Positions 34,781-44,721 of a DNA stretch of 64,000 nt are shown here, one piece after another. The position numbers and the translations under genes were made by a program. The notes beneath the pieces were generated by a model. That model was not told the DNA's origin. It did no database searches and was given only the letters and a program-made list of their open reading frames with translations. Each line of letters opens with the position of its first letter. The first letter of the stretch is position 1. The DNA comes from Neobacillus rhizosphaerae (GTDB taxonomy: Bacteria; Bacillota; Bacilli; Bacillales; Cytobacillaceae). Location: positions 41,799 to 105,798 of the forward strand of contig NZ_CALBWS010000015.1 in assembly GCF_937468385.1 (NCBI RefSeq), written 5' to 3'.

Positions 34781-34909
34781 AAAAGGGGCTGTCCGAAAAG
34801 GACAAATTCACTAAAATTAATAAATCAAGAATATTGTTATATCAACGTTCTTCAACATAAAAAGGGGTATCCAAAAGCCGAAAAATCGACTTTCTGGACA
34901 GCCCCTTTT
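34781..34909. mobile_element. MITE-like inverted-repeat element
   Basis: A 129-bp segment with 14-bp perfect terminal repeats AAAAGGGGCTGTCC / GGACAGCCCCTTTT and no ORF. The GGGGCTGTCC end resembles non-autonomous derivatives of IS elements in bacilli. It also supplies a T-run, so it can terminate the carboxypeptidase transcript. No target duplication was identified. Confidence 0.65.
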
Positions 34910-35217
34910 TTCTATATTTTTGCTGATTTTTTATTTATTCCTTTTTCTACCTGCCCCGTCTGGTGATTTCTCACTTATAAATTTTGGGGATTTATTTACT
35001 ATTTTCCCTTTATGTAACCTCACATGCCAGATAAATATCTTCAAAATGCATTCCCATGCTTTTTCTGATGGCAGGTATTACCCTGACATCATAGGTATAG
35101 CTAGCCAACGTGTTGCCATTAGAAATATATCCGACCTTTTAACTTTGACCCTCCAAGAAATGTTTCCATGATTTAATCCCATCGGCACAAAATCATGAAG
35201 TAATTACAAATACCAAA
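34910..35217. other. Gene-free stretch upstream of sigV
   Basis: No convincing gene was seen between the MITE-like element and the sigV promoter region. Confidence 0.4.
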
Positions 35218-35244
35218 AACTTTTTCTTTATAGATTGGCGTCTA
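35218..35244 (+). promoter_or_regulatory. Candidate ECF-type (SigV) promoter of sigV-rsiV
   Basis: AAC ending at 35220, a run of T, then CGTCTA at 35239-35244 with an 18-nt spacer, about 30 bp before the sigV start. It resembles ECF promoters (AAC / CGTC) and the region upstream of oatA, consistent with autoregulation. The -35 match is weak. Confidence 0.45.
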
Positions 35245-35275
35245 TTATTTACAATCCAAAAGGAGGTGACTAACG

Positions 35276-35782
35276 ATGAATAAAAAAGATCAACAAGAAT
35301 TACTTACAGAATTTGTATTGGAGAACAAAGAGAAATTTTATCGATTAGCCTATAGTTATGTTAAAAATGAAGAGGATGCTTTAGATATTATTCAAGAATC
35401 AATCCACAAAGCACTAAAAGGGATTCATACCTTAGAAAATCCTCAAGCGTTAAAAAGTTGGTTTTTTCGCATCGTAGTTAACACATCATTAGATTTATTA
35501 CGCAAAAAGAAAAAGGAAATGGTAGTAGAAAATGATATTTTAGAATTTTTTAGCCCCCAAAAGAATGACACATATGAAAATCTTGATTTAACCAGGTTAC
35601 TCAATGAATTGCCAGATAAATATCGAGTTGTCATCATTCTTAAATTTTTTGAAGACCTAAAAATTCATGAAATAGCTGAAGTTCTAAATGAAAAAGAAAA
35701 CACGATTAAGACTCGTTTATATAAAGGACTTAAAATGCTGCGAATAGAAATGAATGATATTTCCTATATAGGAGGATGTTAA
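35276..35782 (+). CDS. sigV: ECF RNA polymerase sigma factor SigV
   Basis: A 168-residue ECF sigma factor. Region 2 reads FYRLAYSYVKNEEDALDIIQESIHKAL (residues 21-47) and WFFRIVVNTSLDLLRKKKK. Region 4 reads LPDKYRVVIILKFFEDLKIHEIAEVLNEKENTIKTRLYKGLKML. AAAGGAGG precedes the ATG. The assignment to SigV rests on the adjoining rsiV-type gene and nearby oatA, as in B. subtilis, where SigV responds to lysozyme. Its activity would be released when RsiV is cleaved. Confidence 0.8.
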   Translation: MNKKDQQELLTEFVLENKEKFYRLAYSYVKNEEDALDIIQESIHKALKGIHTLENPQALKSWFFRIVVNTSLDLLRKKKKEMVVENDILEFFSPQKNDTYENLDLTRLLNELPDKYRVVIILKFFEDLKIHEIAEVLNEKENTIKTRLYKGLKMLRIEMNDISYIGGC

Positions 35783-35783
35783 C

Positions 35784-36665
35784 ATGAATAAAAAAATGGA
35801 GGCCTTAATGAAAGAGTATAACGAGATTCCTATCCCTAGTCAGTTAGACTTTGTTGTTAAAAAGGCATTAAACCAAAAGCCTAAGAAGCGCATCCTGCCA
35901 AAAGTGGGGATCGGGCTAGCAGCAGCTGCTACTCTTTTTATTGGAGGATTAAATGCAAGTCCGACATTTGCCAATACTATGGCAGAGGTTCCTGCTCTAA
36001 AAAATGTGGTGAAAGTATTAACCTTTAGAGAATTCAAGGTGGATGAGGAAACGTACCAGGCTGATATTAAAGTACCTGCCATTAAAAACCTTGATAATAA
36101 AGAATTACAATCGACGTTAAATCAAAAATATCTAAAAGAAAGCAAAGAACTCTATCAACAATTCCAGGCTGATATGAAAGATCTAAAAGAAAGTGGCGGC
36201 GGACATTTGGGCGTAACTAATGGGTACGAAGTAAAAACAGATAATGACCAACTCTTATCCATCGGACGTTACACTGTTAATACAGTCGGATCCTCATCAA
36301 CAACGTTCCAGTTTGACACGATTGATAAGAAAAATAAACTACTCATCACTTTACCAAGCCTATTTAAAAGTGATGCCTATGTAGATTTGATCAGCAAAGA
36401 AATTAGAAAGCAAATGATTACACAAATGGAACAAGACTCTGACTTAACTTACTGGGTAAAGAATCCGAATAAAAAAGATGATAATCCACTAGACACTTTT
36501 GAAAAAATACAGTCCAATCAAAATTTCTACATTAACAAACAAAACAAATTGGTTATTGGATTTGACAAATATGAAGTGGCTCCTGGTTACATGGGTGTTG
36601 TTGAATTCATCATTCCAACGGATGTCCTAAAAGGCATTCTTGTTAGCGATGAATATGTAAAATAG
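35784..36665 (+). CDS. rsiV: Anti-sigma factor RsiV (DUF3298 domain)
   Basis: A 293-residue type II membrane protein. The cytoplasmic part is about 40 residues (it would bind SigV), followed by one transmembrane helix (41-58, VGIGLAAAATLFIGGLNASP) and a likely signal-peptidase motif ASPTFA just after it. The extracellular part is a DUF4179/DUF3298-type domain ending VVEFIIPTDVLKGIL. In B. subtilis the DUF3298 domain binds lysozyme, which exposes RsiV to signal peptidase and then RasP. It starts 1 nt after the sigV stop, so the two are co-translated. Confidence 0.82.
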   Translation: MNKKMEALMKEYNEIPIPSQLDFVVKKALNQKPKKRILPKVGIGLAAAATLFIGGLNASPTFANTMAEVPALKNVVKVLTFREFKVDEETYQADIKVPAIKNLDNKELQSTLNQKYLKESKELYQQFQADMKDLKESGGGHLGVTNGYEVKTDNDQLLSIGRYTVNTVGSSSTTFQFDTIDKKNKLLITLPSLFKSDAYVDLISKEIRKQMITQMEQDSDLTYWVKNPNKKDDNPLDTFEKIQSNQNFYINKQNKLVIGFDKYEVAPGYMGVVEFIIPTDVLKGILVSDEYVK

Positions 36666-36716
36666 CATCCACGAGGAGAAGACAGTTTGACACTTACCTT
36701 TTTCCAAGGATAAAAG

Positions 36717-36830
36717 AAATGAGGATCTCCCAAAAGGGTCTCTCCACATTCTACAATATAGTCTATTACTATTTATTGTAGAATGTGGGGACCGACACTT
36801 TTCTCTGGGGTTTCCTCATTTTTATTTTTT
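36717..36830 (+). terminator. Long double hairpin terminator after rsiV
   Basis: Outer arms AAATGAGGA (36717-36725) and TCCTCATTT (36813-36821) enclose perfect 15-bp arms CCACATTCTACAATA (36744-36758) / TATTGTAGAATGTGG (36774-36788), followed by TTTATTTTTTT. The size suggests a hairpin element captured as a terminator. Confidence 0.7.
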
Positions 36831-36943
36831 TGAGAACCACCCTTTAGCTGCTATGAAAGATTTTATATGAATGCTGTTTACATATAAGCAGAATATTAAT
36901 GATAAAAGAATTTCTTCAACATTAGGTACAAGGAGATAATAAT

Positions 36944-37642
36944 ATGAAAGATAAACGAAGCACAATCCCCTCATTATCTTCAAACTCTGTTCGTTTGGGT
37001 GTTTTGTTAGCTTTAGTTGGAGGTTTTTTAGATGCTTATACTTTCATCAGCAGAGACGGAGTGTTTGCCAATGCCCAAACAGGCAACATTGTACTATTCG
37101 CTGTAAGAGCAGCTAATGGGGAATGGGTAGGTGCTTTAAATTATATCCCGCCTGTTTTAGCCTTTATATTAGGTGTTCTGGTATCAGAAATCGTTAAGAT
37201 TCCCCATTTTAGAGAATTATTACATAGTTATAGACGTTCTATTCTTATATTAGAATGTATGGTTTTAATCTTTGTAGGGATGTTGCAAAGAGGTGTACCT
37301 AACATAGTGGTAACCGTATGTATTTCGTTTGTATCATCTTTACAAATCTCTACTTTTAATAAACTAGACAAGTGGAACTACAATTCAACAATGACAACAG
37401 GGAATCTTCGAACTGCAACGCAGGCAGCATATTCAGCCTTCATAGAACATAATCAGGAAGCGAAAAAACAGTTTAAAGAATTTTTCATTATCATTGTTTC
37501 TTTTTTATTTGGCGCGTTGTTAGGGACATTTTCCACCACATATATAGGGAACTCATCAATATGGATTTCATCAGGAATTTTAGCAGTTGCTCTTATATTG
37601 TATCATAAGGATAAAGGCTATTTGAGAACGCGAAAACGTTGA
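36944..37642 (+). CDS. DUF1275 (YoaK-like) membrane protein
   Basis: A 232-residue integral membrane protein with six hydrophobic segments. The DUF1275 signature is GGFLDAYTFISRDGVFANAQTGNIV near the N-terminus and, in the second half, FNKLDKWNYNSTMTTGNLR. The family is widespread and unassigned. AAGGAGA lies 8 nt before the ATG. It sits between rsiV and oatA but has its own spacing and no ECF-type promoter was recognised before it, so its link to lysozyme defence is open. Confidence 0.85.
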   Translation: MKDKRSTIPSLSSNSVRLGVLLALVGGFLDAYTFISRDGVFANAQTGNIVLFAVRAANGEWVGALNYIPPVLAFILGVLVSEIVKIPHFRELLHSYRRSILILECMVLIFVGMLQRGVPNIVVTVCISFVSSLQISTFNKLDKWNYNSTMTTGNLRTATQAAYSAFIEHNQEAKKQFKEFFIIIVSFLFGALLGTFSTTYIGNSSIWISSGILAVALILYHKDKGYLRTRKR

Positions 37643-38028
37643 AATAATAATAGTTGCTTTGATGTAACCTCATTCTTAATGGAATGAATTCGGAAATTTA
37701 AAACTTCTGTTATTCAATGGACAAAACCTCCAATAATTATCTAAAACGGTTTTGTACTTAGTAAACCTTCTAATTCAATAAAGATCCTCCATTCTTCTTC
37801 GGCTAATCTGCTTAGGTTAGCACAAAAAGAAGCGATCATTCATTTTTAAGGATTGGCCCCCTTTACTTCAATAAAATATGTAATCATTTCACAAAACAAA
37901 CCACAGAAAAGGAATATAGTACTTCGAACATTATGACATCATACTCGTGATTTTTTAGGTAAAGAACTAAAAACTACTGGTTCAGCTCAGTTAAATCTTC
38001 AAATAAAAATATCCTTACAAAATTATTT
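37643..38028. other. Gene-free stretch before the oatA promoter
   Basis: No gene was recognised. The stretch ends at the ECF-like promoter signature at 38029. Confidence 0.4.
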
Positions 38029-38054
38029 CAAACTTTTTTTTCATGTCGTGCGTC
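38029..38054 (+). promoter_or_regulatory. Candidate ECF-type (SigV) promoter of oatA
   Basis: CAAAC at 38029-38033, eight T residues, then CGTC at 38051-38054 with a 17-nt spacer after AAC. It shares the AAC-T-run-CGTCT layout with the region upstream of sigV. Confidence 0.5.
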
Positions 38055-38109
38055 TTTTTTTCATAATGCATTAAAGCATGTATGTTTTAATAGAAAGGAA
38101 AAAATCATC

Positions 38110-38190
38110 ATGAACTACTTACATAATTTGAAAAATACATGTCAAACAAACAATACGCAATTGGTTTTACTGGTAAAGAACCATGACTAA
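38110..38190 (+). CDS. Possible leader peptide overlapping the oatA start
   Basis: A 26-codon frame starting at ATG 38110, preceded by GAAAGGAAAAAA, runs into the oatA start; its TAA stop overlaps ATGACTAA at 38183-38190. oatA itself lacks a good ribosome binding site, so translational coupling through this short frame is plausible. The peptide has no family resemblance. Confidence 0.35.
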   Translation: MNYLHNLKNTCQTNNTQLVLLVKNHD

Positions 38191-40042
38191 CCCTAAAAAA
38201 CAAAACAGACGTTACATCGTAGGATTAGATGGTCTCAGAGGTTTAGCAGTGCTTTCTGTCATTTTCTATCATATTGGATTCCCTTGGGCAACTGGAGGTT
38301 TTTTAGGTGTAGTCGTGTTCTTCGTGCTGTCTGGCTACCTTATTACCGATATCATAATGACAGAGTGGGAACAGCGAAGAAGAATTGATTTAAAAAATTT
38401 CTGGATTCGCCGTGCTAGACGCTTACTTCCAGCCATGCTCGCAATGTTAGTGATCACAATTGGTTGGGTAAACTTGTTTCATCATCATCTTTTAGAAAAA
38501 TTGCAAGCGGATGCTCTAGCTGCTTTACTATATATTAGTAATTGGTGGTACATCTTTCATCACCAATCCTATTTTGATAGCTTTCAATCACCATCATTAT
38601 TAACTCATTTTTGGTCATTAGCAGTAGAAGAACAGTATTATCTTTTCTGGCCATTGTTGCTTACATTCGGGTTACGCTTTATCTCTAAACGTTCAATCTT
38701 ATTTATTACTCTCACCTTAGCCAGTATTTCAGCATTAACAATGGCCATATTATATCAGCCCGGATCGGATCCAAGTAGAGTCTATTACGGGACTGATACA
38801 AGAGCTTTTTCTCTATTAATTGGTTCTGCACTTGCTCTTATTTGGCCAAGTCAAAAGCTTGCTGCCAAAGTACCATCACCTTTACGACTTGTCCTTAATT
38901 TAGTCGGGACCATTGCGCTTGTCGTGATCCTTTTAATGGTTAGACTTACCAATCAATATGATCCTTTCCTATACCGTGGAGGGATGGTTTTATTATCAAT
39001 TGCTACTATGTTATTTGTAGCCGTGCTCGTTCATCCCGCTAACAGCATCAGTAAACTTTTGAATGTAAAACCTCTTAAATGGTTAGGTGACCGGTCTTAT
39101 GGCATCTATTTGTGGCACTATCCTGTCCTTGTGTTAACGAGTCCGGCCATAAATACAACAGGAATTTCGATTGGAAGAGTCCTATTCCAACTAACATGCA
39201 TTATTGGTTTGTCAGCATTATCCTATAAATTCATCGAAAATCCTTTACGCCAAGGAGGATTGAAACAAACGTGGAGAAAGATTGCTACGAAGAAATCGGT
39301 TCATAATCGTTTTATCTTCAGACGTTGGATTGTCCTTGGCGGAGGAGTGCTAATCATGCTCGTCTCATTTTTAGCTATTTACAATGTGACTAATGCAAAA
39401 ACAGATAAAAAAGAGGAAACGCATGATGTAATTAAAGAAGATCGTTCTAATAATCAACTAAAAATAGAACAGAAAAAAAAGGAACCTCCTTCCCCTACTG
39501 TTCATCCAAAAGAAGAAGAGCTAACAAAACCAGACGGTGAAAATAAACTTCCGCAAACGGATTCCTCAATCGAAAAAAATGAAAAGGTGACAGCAATTGG
39601 TGATTCAATATTACTGGATGTTGCCTACTTTTTAACTGAATATTTTCCTTCTTTACATGCTGACGGGAAAGTAGGCCGGCAAATGTCTCAAGCAGTTCAG
39701 GTAGTCAAAAAAATGAAGCAAGAAGGAACATTAGGAGATACGGTTATTATCGAACTAGGCACCAATGGCCCATTTAATAAAAATCAATTAATATCAATGA
39801 TTGAATTAATTGGACATGACCGAAAAATTATTTTCATCAATACCCGTGTCCCACGACCATGGGAAACTGTGGTCAACAATGCACTAAAAGAGGTAACTAC
39901 AAAATTTGCGAATACCACTCTTGTTAATTGGTACGCTGCCAGTGCAGGGCATAATGAATATTTTTCACCAGATGGTGTCCACTTAAATGCAAAAGGAGCT
40001 AAAGCTTACGCAGCACTAGTGGCAAAGGCGTTTGGCAAATGA
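38183..40042 (+). CDS. oatA: Peptidoglycan O-acetyltransferase OatA
   Basis: A 619-residue two-domain enzyme. Residues 10-370 form an acyltransferase-3 membrane domain with about ten helices (GLDGLRGLAVLSVIFYHIGF with catalytic His 30; LTHFWSLAVEEQYYLFWP). An acidic and lysine-rich linker (about 410-460) leads to an extracellular SGNH domain with GDSILLD near 472, GTNGPF, and the D-x-x-H pair in SPDGVHLN near 595. It moves acetyl groups across the membrane onto MurNAc O6, which blocks lysozyme. It lies downstream of sigV-rsiV with a matching promoter. Confidence 0.87.
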   Translation: MTNPKKQNRRYIVGLDGLRGLAVLSVIFYHIGFPWATGGFLGVVVFFVLSGYLITDIIMTEWEQRRRIDLKNFWIRRARRLLPAMLAMLVITIGWVNLFHHHLLEKLQADALAALLYISNWWYIFHHQSYFDSFQSPSLLTHFWSLAVEEQYYLFWPLLLTFGLRFISKRSILFITLTLASISALTMAILYQPGSDPSRVYYGTDTRAFSLLIGSALALIWPSQKLAAKVPSPLRLVLNLVGTIALVVILLMVRLTNQYDPFLYRGGMVLLSIATMLFVAVLVHPANSISKLLNVKPLKWLGDRSYGIYLWHYPVLVLTSPAINTTGISIGRVLFQLTCIIGLSALSYKFIENPLRQGGLKQTWRKIATKKSVHNRFIFRRWIVLGGGVLIMLVSFLAIYNVTNAKTDKKEETHDVIKEDRSNNQLKIEQKKKEPPSPTVHPKEEELTKPDGENKLPQTDSSIEKNEKVTAIGDSILLDVAYFLTEYFPSLHADGKVGRQMSQAVQVVKKMKQEGTLGDTVIIELGTNGPFNKNQLISMIELIGHDRKIIFINTRVPRPWETVVNNALKEVTTKFANTTLVNWYAASAGHNEYFSPDGVHLNAKGAKAYAALVAKAFGK

Positions 40043-40104
40043 ACAGTTCCTATAAGAATTGAAGAATTACACGAAGGCAAATTACCGTGATGAAGCTTAA
40101 ATTG

Positions 40105-41085
40105 TTAATTGCGATATCTTTCCGGTATGGTTAAGCCATTTCTTTCATCATCCCATGCTACGGAACTGATCTTCCAACCACTTGGAGTTTGAATAAACTG
40201 CATCGTTTTCATCCCTAACGTCTCGAATGAATCGCCATCCAACACTCCTGATTTTCGATATAAGCTGAAACGGTGAGCGATATTACCGAAAATCTCTGTT
40301 ATTTCGTGTATTTCTTCTTCTTTGAAATCAGTTAAGTGCCCTTCTCTTAATAGTTTTTCACGTGGCTCGATAAATTGCTGAAGATTGTAAATGATGGGAA
40401 TGGAATCCGTATTTTTAATGATTATTCCCTCTGGAATAAATAAATCATTGAGTACACGAACATTTGGTTCTTTTCCATTTTTGTTAGTAAATGCATTAAA
40501 GAATGCATCAGTTAATCGATCTAAACTTATTTTTTGATCTGATAATTTATATGTGTTAGTTATATGGTTTTCTGTTCGACTATTAAATGTAAACAGTCTA
40601 AGCTCTTCAGGATCATTGGGCAACTGAACTAATCTTTCAAACTGTAACCCTATTTTTTTAAGTAACTTGGCTGAAGCGTGATTGTCTTGAGTTGTGATTG
40701 CGACGATTCGATTTAATCCTAAAGTATCTTTACCATATGCTAGTACAGCAGAAGCTGCTTCATAGGCATATCCTTTTGCCCAATACTTTGGAAGAAAGGC
40801 AAAACCAATATCCACATCTTCTAAGGTGTCTCTTTTTACTAGACCACAAATCCCAATTGGGATTTGATCATCTTTTCGCTCGACCAAATAAAGACAAAAG
40901 CCGAATTGCTCATACATATGGATAGGTCCATTCAAAATGTAGTTTCGTGCATCATCAATCGTTTTCACACCACGATCGCCTATAAATTGTAACCAAGAGG
41001 GATCATTGATAAGCTCTAGGATAAACTCTGCATCGTCGGTAGTTTGTAGGCGAAGGGTAAGCCGATCGGTTTCAAGAATTTTCAT
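40105..41085 (-). CDS. GNAT acetyltransferase fused to an NTF2-like domain
   Basis: A 326-residue fusion. Residues 1-170 are a RimJ/RimL-type GNAT (ETDRLTLRLQTTDDAEFI, FLPKYWAKGYAYEAA, DNHASAKLLKKIG). Residues 185-326 look like an NTF2/DUF4440-type cone (LTDAFFNAFTNKNG, a central LFIPEGIIIKN strand, and a terminal QTPSGWKISSVAWDDE). Each half is normally a separate protein. The start is an ATG with no strong site visible. It is monocistronic. The acceptor is unknown; the second domain may bind a small ligand. Confidence 0.75.
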   Translation of the reverse strand: MKILETDRLTLRLQTTDDAEFILELINDPSWLQFIGDRGVKTIDDARNYILNGPIHMYEQFGFCLYLVERKDDQIPIGICGLVKRDTLEDVDIGFAFLPKYWAKGYAYEAASAVLAYGKDTLGLNRIVAITTQDNHASAKLLKKIGLQFERLVQLPNDPEELRLFTFNSRTENHITNTYKLSDQKISLDRLTDAFFNAFTNKNGKEPNVRVLNDLFIPEGIIIKNTDSIPIIYNLQQFIEPREKLLREGHLTDFKEEEIHEITEIFGNIAHRFSLYRKSGVLDGDSFETLGMKTMQFIQTPSGWKISSVAWDDERNGLTIPERYRN

Positions 41086-41237
41086 AGATTATACACCAGC
41101 CTCATAGTATTTATTTTAGTTGATATTGTATTCTTAAAACTTATTAGAACAAGTAATGAATTGCTAAAGAAAATCTACTGACACTCTTAACTTGAAAATT
41201 TCTCTTTCTATTTGTATAGGAAATTTTCCTTTCAGAA

Positions 41238-41768
41238 TTAGTTTTTCTTTAATAAGGAATAAATATTAGTATCATAAGGAATATCATTTTGATACATATA
41301 TTTTCTCAAAGTCCCTTCTTTTATAAAACCTAATTTTGTTAATAAATTATTAGAAGCATTATTTTCAACAAAAACAACTGCTCCAATACGCTCTAACCCA
41401 AGTTCTTCAAAGCCATAAGAAATGACTTTATTAACTGCTTCCTTTGCATATCCATTACCCCATTTTTCAGGAAAAAGTGCATAGCTTATTTCTGCTCTTT
41501 TATGTTCAAGAGACCAATCTTGAAATCCAATAGTTCCAATAATACTACATGTTTCTTTTTGTTCAATTCCCCATTTAATACCACGTTTTTCATCGTAATT
41601 CGCCGAAAAATTTCTAATAATTTGTTTCACTTGATCTAAACTTGTTAGTGATTTTTGTCCGTAATAACGTAATACCTCCGCATTAGAAAAACAATTTAAA
41701 ATATCTTGGGCGTCATCTTCAACTAATTCTCTTAAGATTAATCGTTCCGTTTCTAATAAAGGAAACAT
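41238..41768 (-). CDS. RimJ/RimL-type GNAT N-acetyltransferase
   Basis: A 176-residue GNAT: N-terminus LETERLILRELVEDDAQDIL, strand 4 CSIIGTIGFQDW, acetyl-CoA loop PEKWGNGYAKEAV and a C-terminal VENNASNNLLTKLGF. This is the standard layout of ribosomal-protein or amino-acid N-acetyltransferases. Start ATG 41768 follows AAGGGAG. It is monocistronic, and the substrate is unknown. Confidence 0.85.
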   Translation of the reverse strand: MFPLLETERLILRELVEDDAQDILNCFSNAEVLRYYGQKSLTSLDQVKQIIRNFSANYDEKRGIKWGIEQKETCSIIGTIGFQDWSLEHKRAEISYALFPEKWGNGYAKEAVNKVISYGFEELGLERIGAVVFVENNASNNLLTKLGFIKEGTLRKYMYQNDIPYDTNIYSLLKKN

Positions 41769-41894
41769 ACTCTCACTCCCTTAACTAAAATTTGCATAAG
41801 TATATTTTACTTTAAAAATCTAAAAACAACTAAATTTCTATTCAACTATACTATCCGTTCCTTAATTATATCCCCGTATAATAAGAACTTCTAA

Positions 41895-42767
41895 TTAATT
41901 GGAAGGAAGGTACTCTTTCCATTCTTTCCACGCTTTCATATAATTGTTTAAGTCATGCGGGTGAACTTTAATACAAACTCCTATCCGTGTGTATAACTGA
42001 AAGAGAACCTCATCCAAAAGTCTTTCTTTAGTAATCGGGGTATCTTGGGTCAACAATGAAAATGATGAGAATAGCGTGCTTAAATTTAAACTGTCTGGGG
42101 AAGAGCAAAATGCATAAGTAAAATCATAAATCTTTGGACCGATTAGAGGTGAAGGGTCAATAACCCCTTTTAATTGATTGTTCTGATATACAAAATTATG
42201 AACACCAGCGTCTCCATGAAGATAATATTTCTCTTCTTGATTTTCATACGTCTGCAATTTATTAACCAATATCTCTACTTTTTTATGTTCCTCACTTGGT
42301 AATAAATCGCTTATATTCTTTTGGGCGAATTCCAAACTCTCTAAATTGAAGTCTGCCCATGAATTTCTCTGTATTCCATTAACTCTCCCCCAGTGAATGC
42401 CTTTGTCTACTTTTTGGTATTTATTTAATAATTCCTCAATTAAAATAGTCATCCATTTTAATTTAGAACCACGATTAAAATGGGTCTCTCCAGAAAGATA
42501 AGAGTATACAATAAATTCTTTTTTTTCATCTGTATAAAGTACATTAGGTAATAATTTTACATCTTTATAAGTTTGGAGAAATTTCTCTGTTGTAGTTATC
42601 AGTTTAGGTTGGTCCATTTTTATTACATATTTCGGTATCCCATTATTATAAAGAGAATATAAAATTCCATTTGTCGTACCACTTGCTAATTTCTTTAATT
42701 CTATTTCATCATTTTTTATGATGCCTTTGTCTACAAGACTAGTAATGATTACATTTATTTTTTCCAT
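41895..42767 (-). CDS. Aminoglycoside phosphotransferase-like kinase
   Basis: A 290-residue APH-fold kinase. The N-lobe has KLASGTTNGILYSL and the invariant Lys in KYVIKMD. The catalytic loop is YYLHGDAGVHNFVY (Brenner-type HGDxxxxN) and the metal Asp lies in GVIDPSPLIGPKIYDF. Such proteins phosphorylate aminoglycosides, choline, sugars or other small alcohols. The target is not predictable here, and no resistance cassette surrounds it. The ATG is preceded by GAGGGAA. Confidence 0.75.
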   Translation of the reverse strand: MEKINVIITSLVDKGIIKNDEIELKKLASGTTNGILYSLYNNGIPKYVIKMDQPKLITTTEKFLQTYKDVKLLPNVLYTDEKKEFIVYSYLSGETHFNRGSKLKWMTILIEELLNKYQKVDKGIHWGRVNGIQRNSWADFNLESLEFAQKNISDLLPSEEHKKVEILVNKLQTYENQEEKYYLHGDAGVHNFVYQNNQLKGVIDPSPLIGPKIYDFTYAFCSSPDSLNLSTLFSSFSLLTQDTPITKERLLDEVLFQLYTRIGVCIKVHPHDLNNYMKAWKEWKEYLPSN

Positions 42768-43025
42768 TTATGTATTCCCTCGAATAATTTTTTAAAAATT
42801 TTATATGGAATAAATTCGTTATTCTTATTAAACCCCCACACAATTCAATAAAAAAAGAGTTTCCAAAACAACCCATTGATTAAATTATTTTGCAAACCAA
42901 AATAACACACCAAATTATTCTTTCGGACTTATTTTATTTACTACAAAGGAGGGACAAATCCCTTTAAAACCATTCAATTTTCTTAAAAAGCTTATTCTAC
43001 AAAATGAGCCGCGGGGTTTCAAATC
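42768..43025. other. Gene-free stretch
   Basis: Spacer between the APH-like gene and the terminator of the beta-glucoside operon. No feature was recognised. Confidence 0.4.
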
Positions 43026-43073
43026 AAAAAGAGGATGACTGAGGCGAAAATCCCCTGCAGTTATCCTCTTTTC
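43026..43073 (-). terminator. Terminator of the beta-glucoside operon
   Basis: AAAGAGGAT.ACTG pairs with CAGT.ATCCTCTTT (one mismatch), with a T-run on the minus strand. It lies 120 bp past the GH1 stop codon. Confidence 0.75.
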
Positions 43074-43193
43074 CTTTGCATAATAATTATGCTGTATTAT
43101 GTTCTTGAGTTGTTCCTTTAAAAACTTCACAATCTCGTTTACAATCAATACAGTTAATGGAACCCATACCCTTGTCCACTGTCTCCTGAATGA

Positions 43194-44705
<1,512 letters not shown>

Positions 44706-44721
44706 CTAAAATAGAAATTTT

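Noticed and set aside
34920..35171. Plus-strand 83-codon frame before sigV
   Set aside because: It begins in the T-rich flank of the MITE-like element, has no start signal and no recognisable motif.
42915..43148. Minus-strand 77-codon frame after the beta-glucosidase gene
   Set aside because: It spans the operon terminator and lacks a ribosome binding site and protein-like composition.
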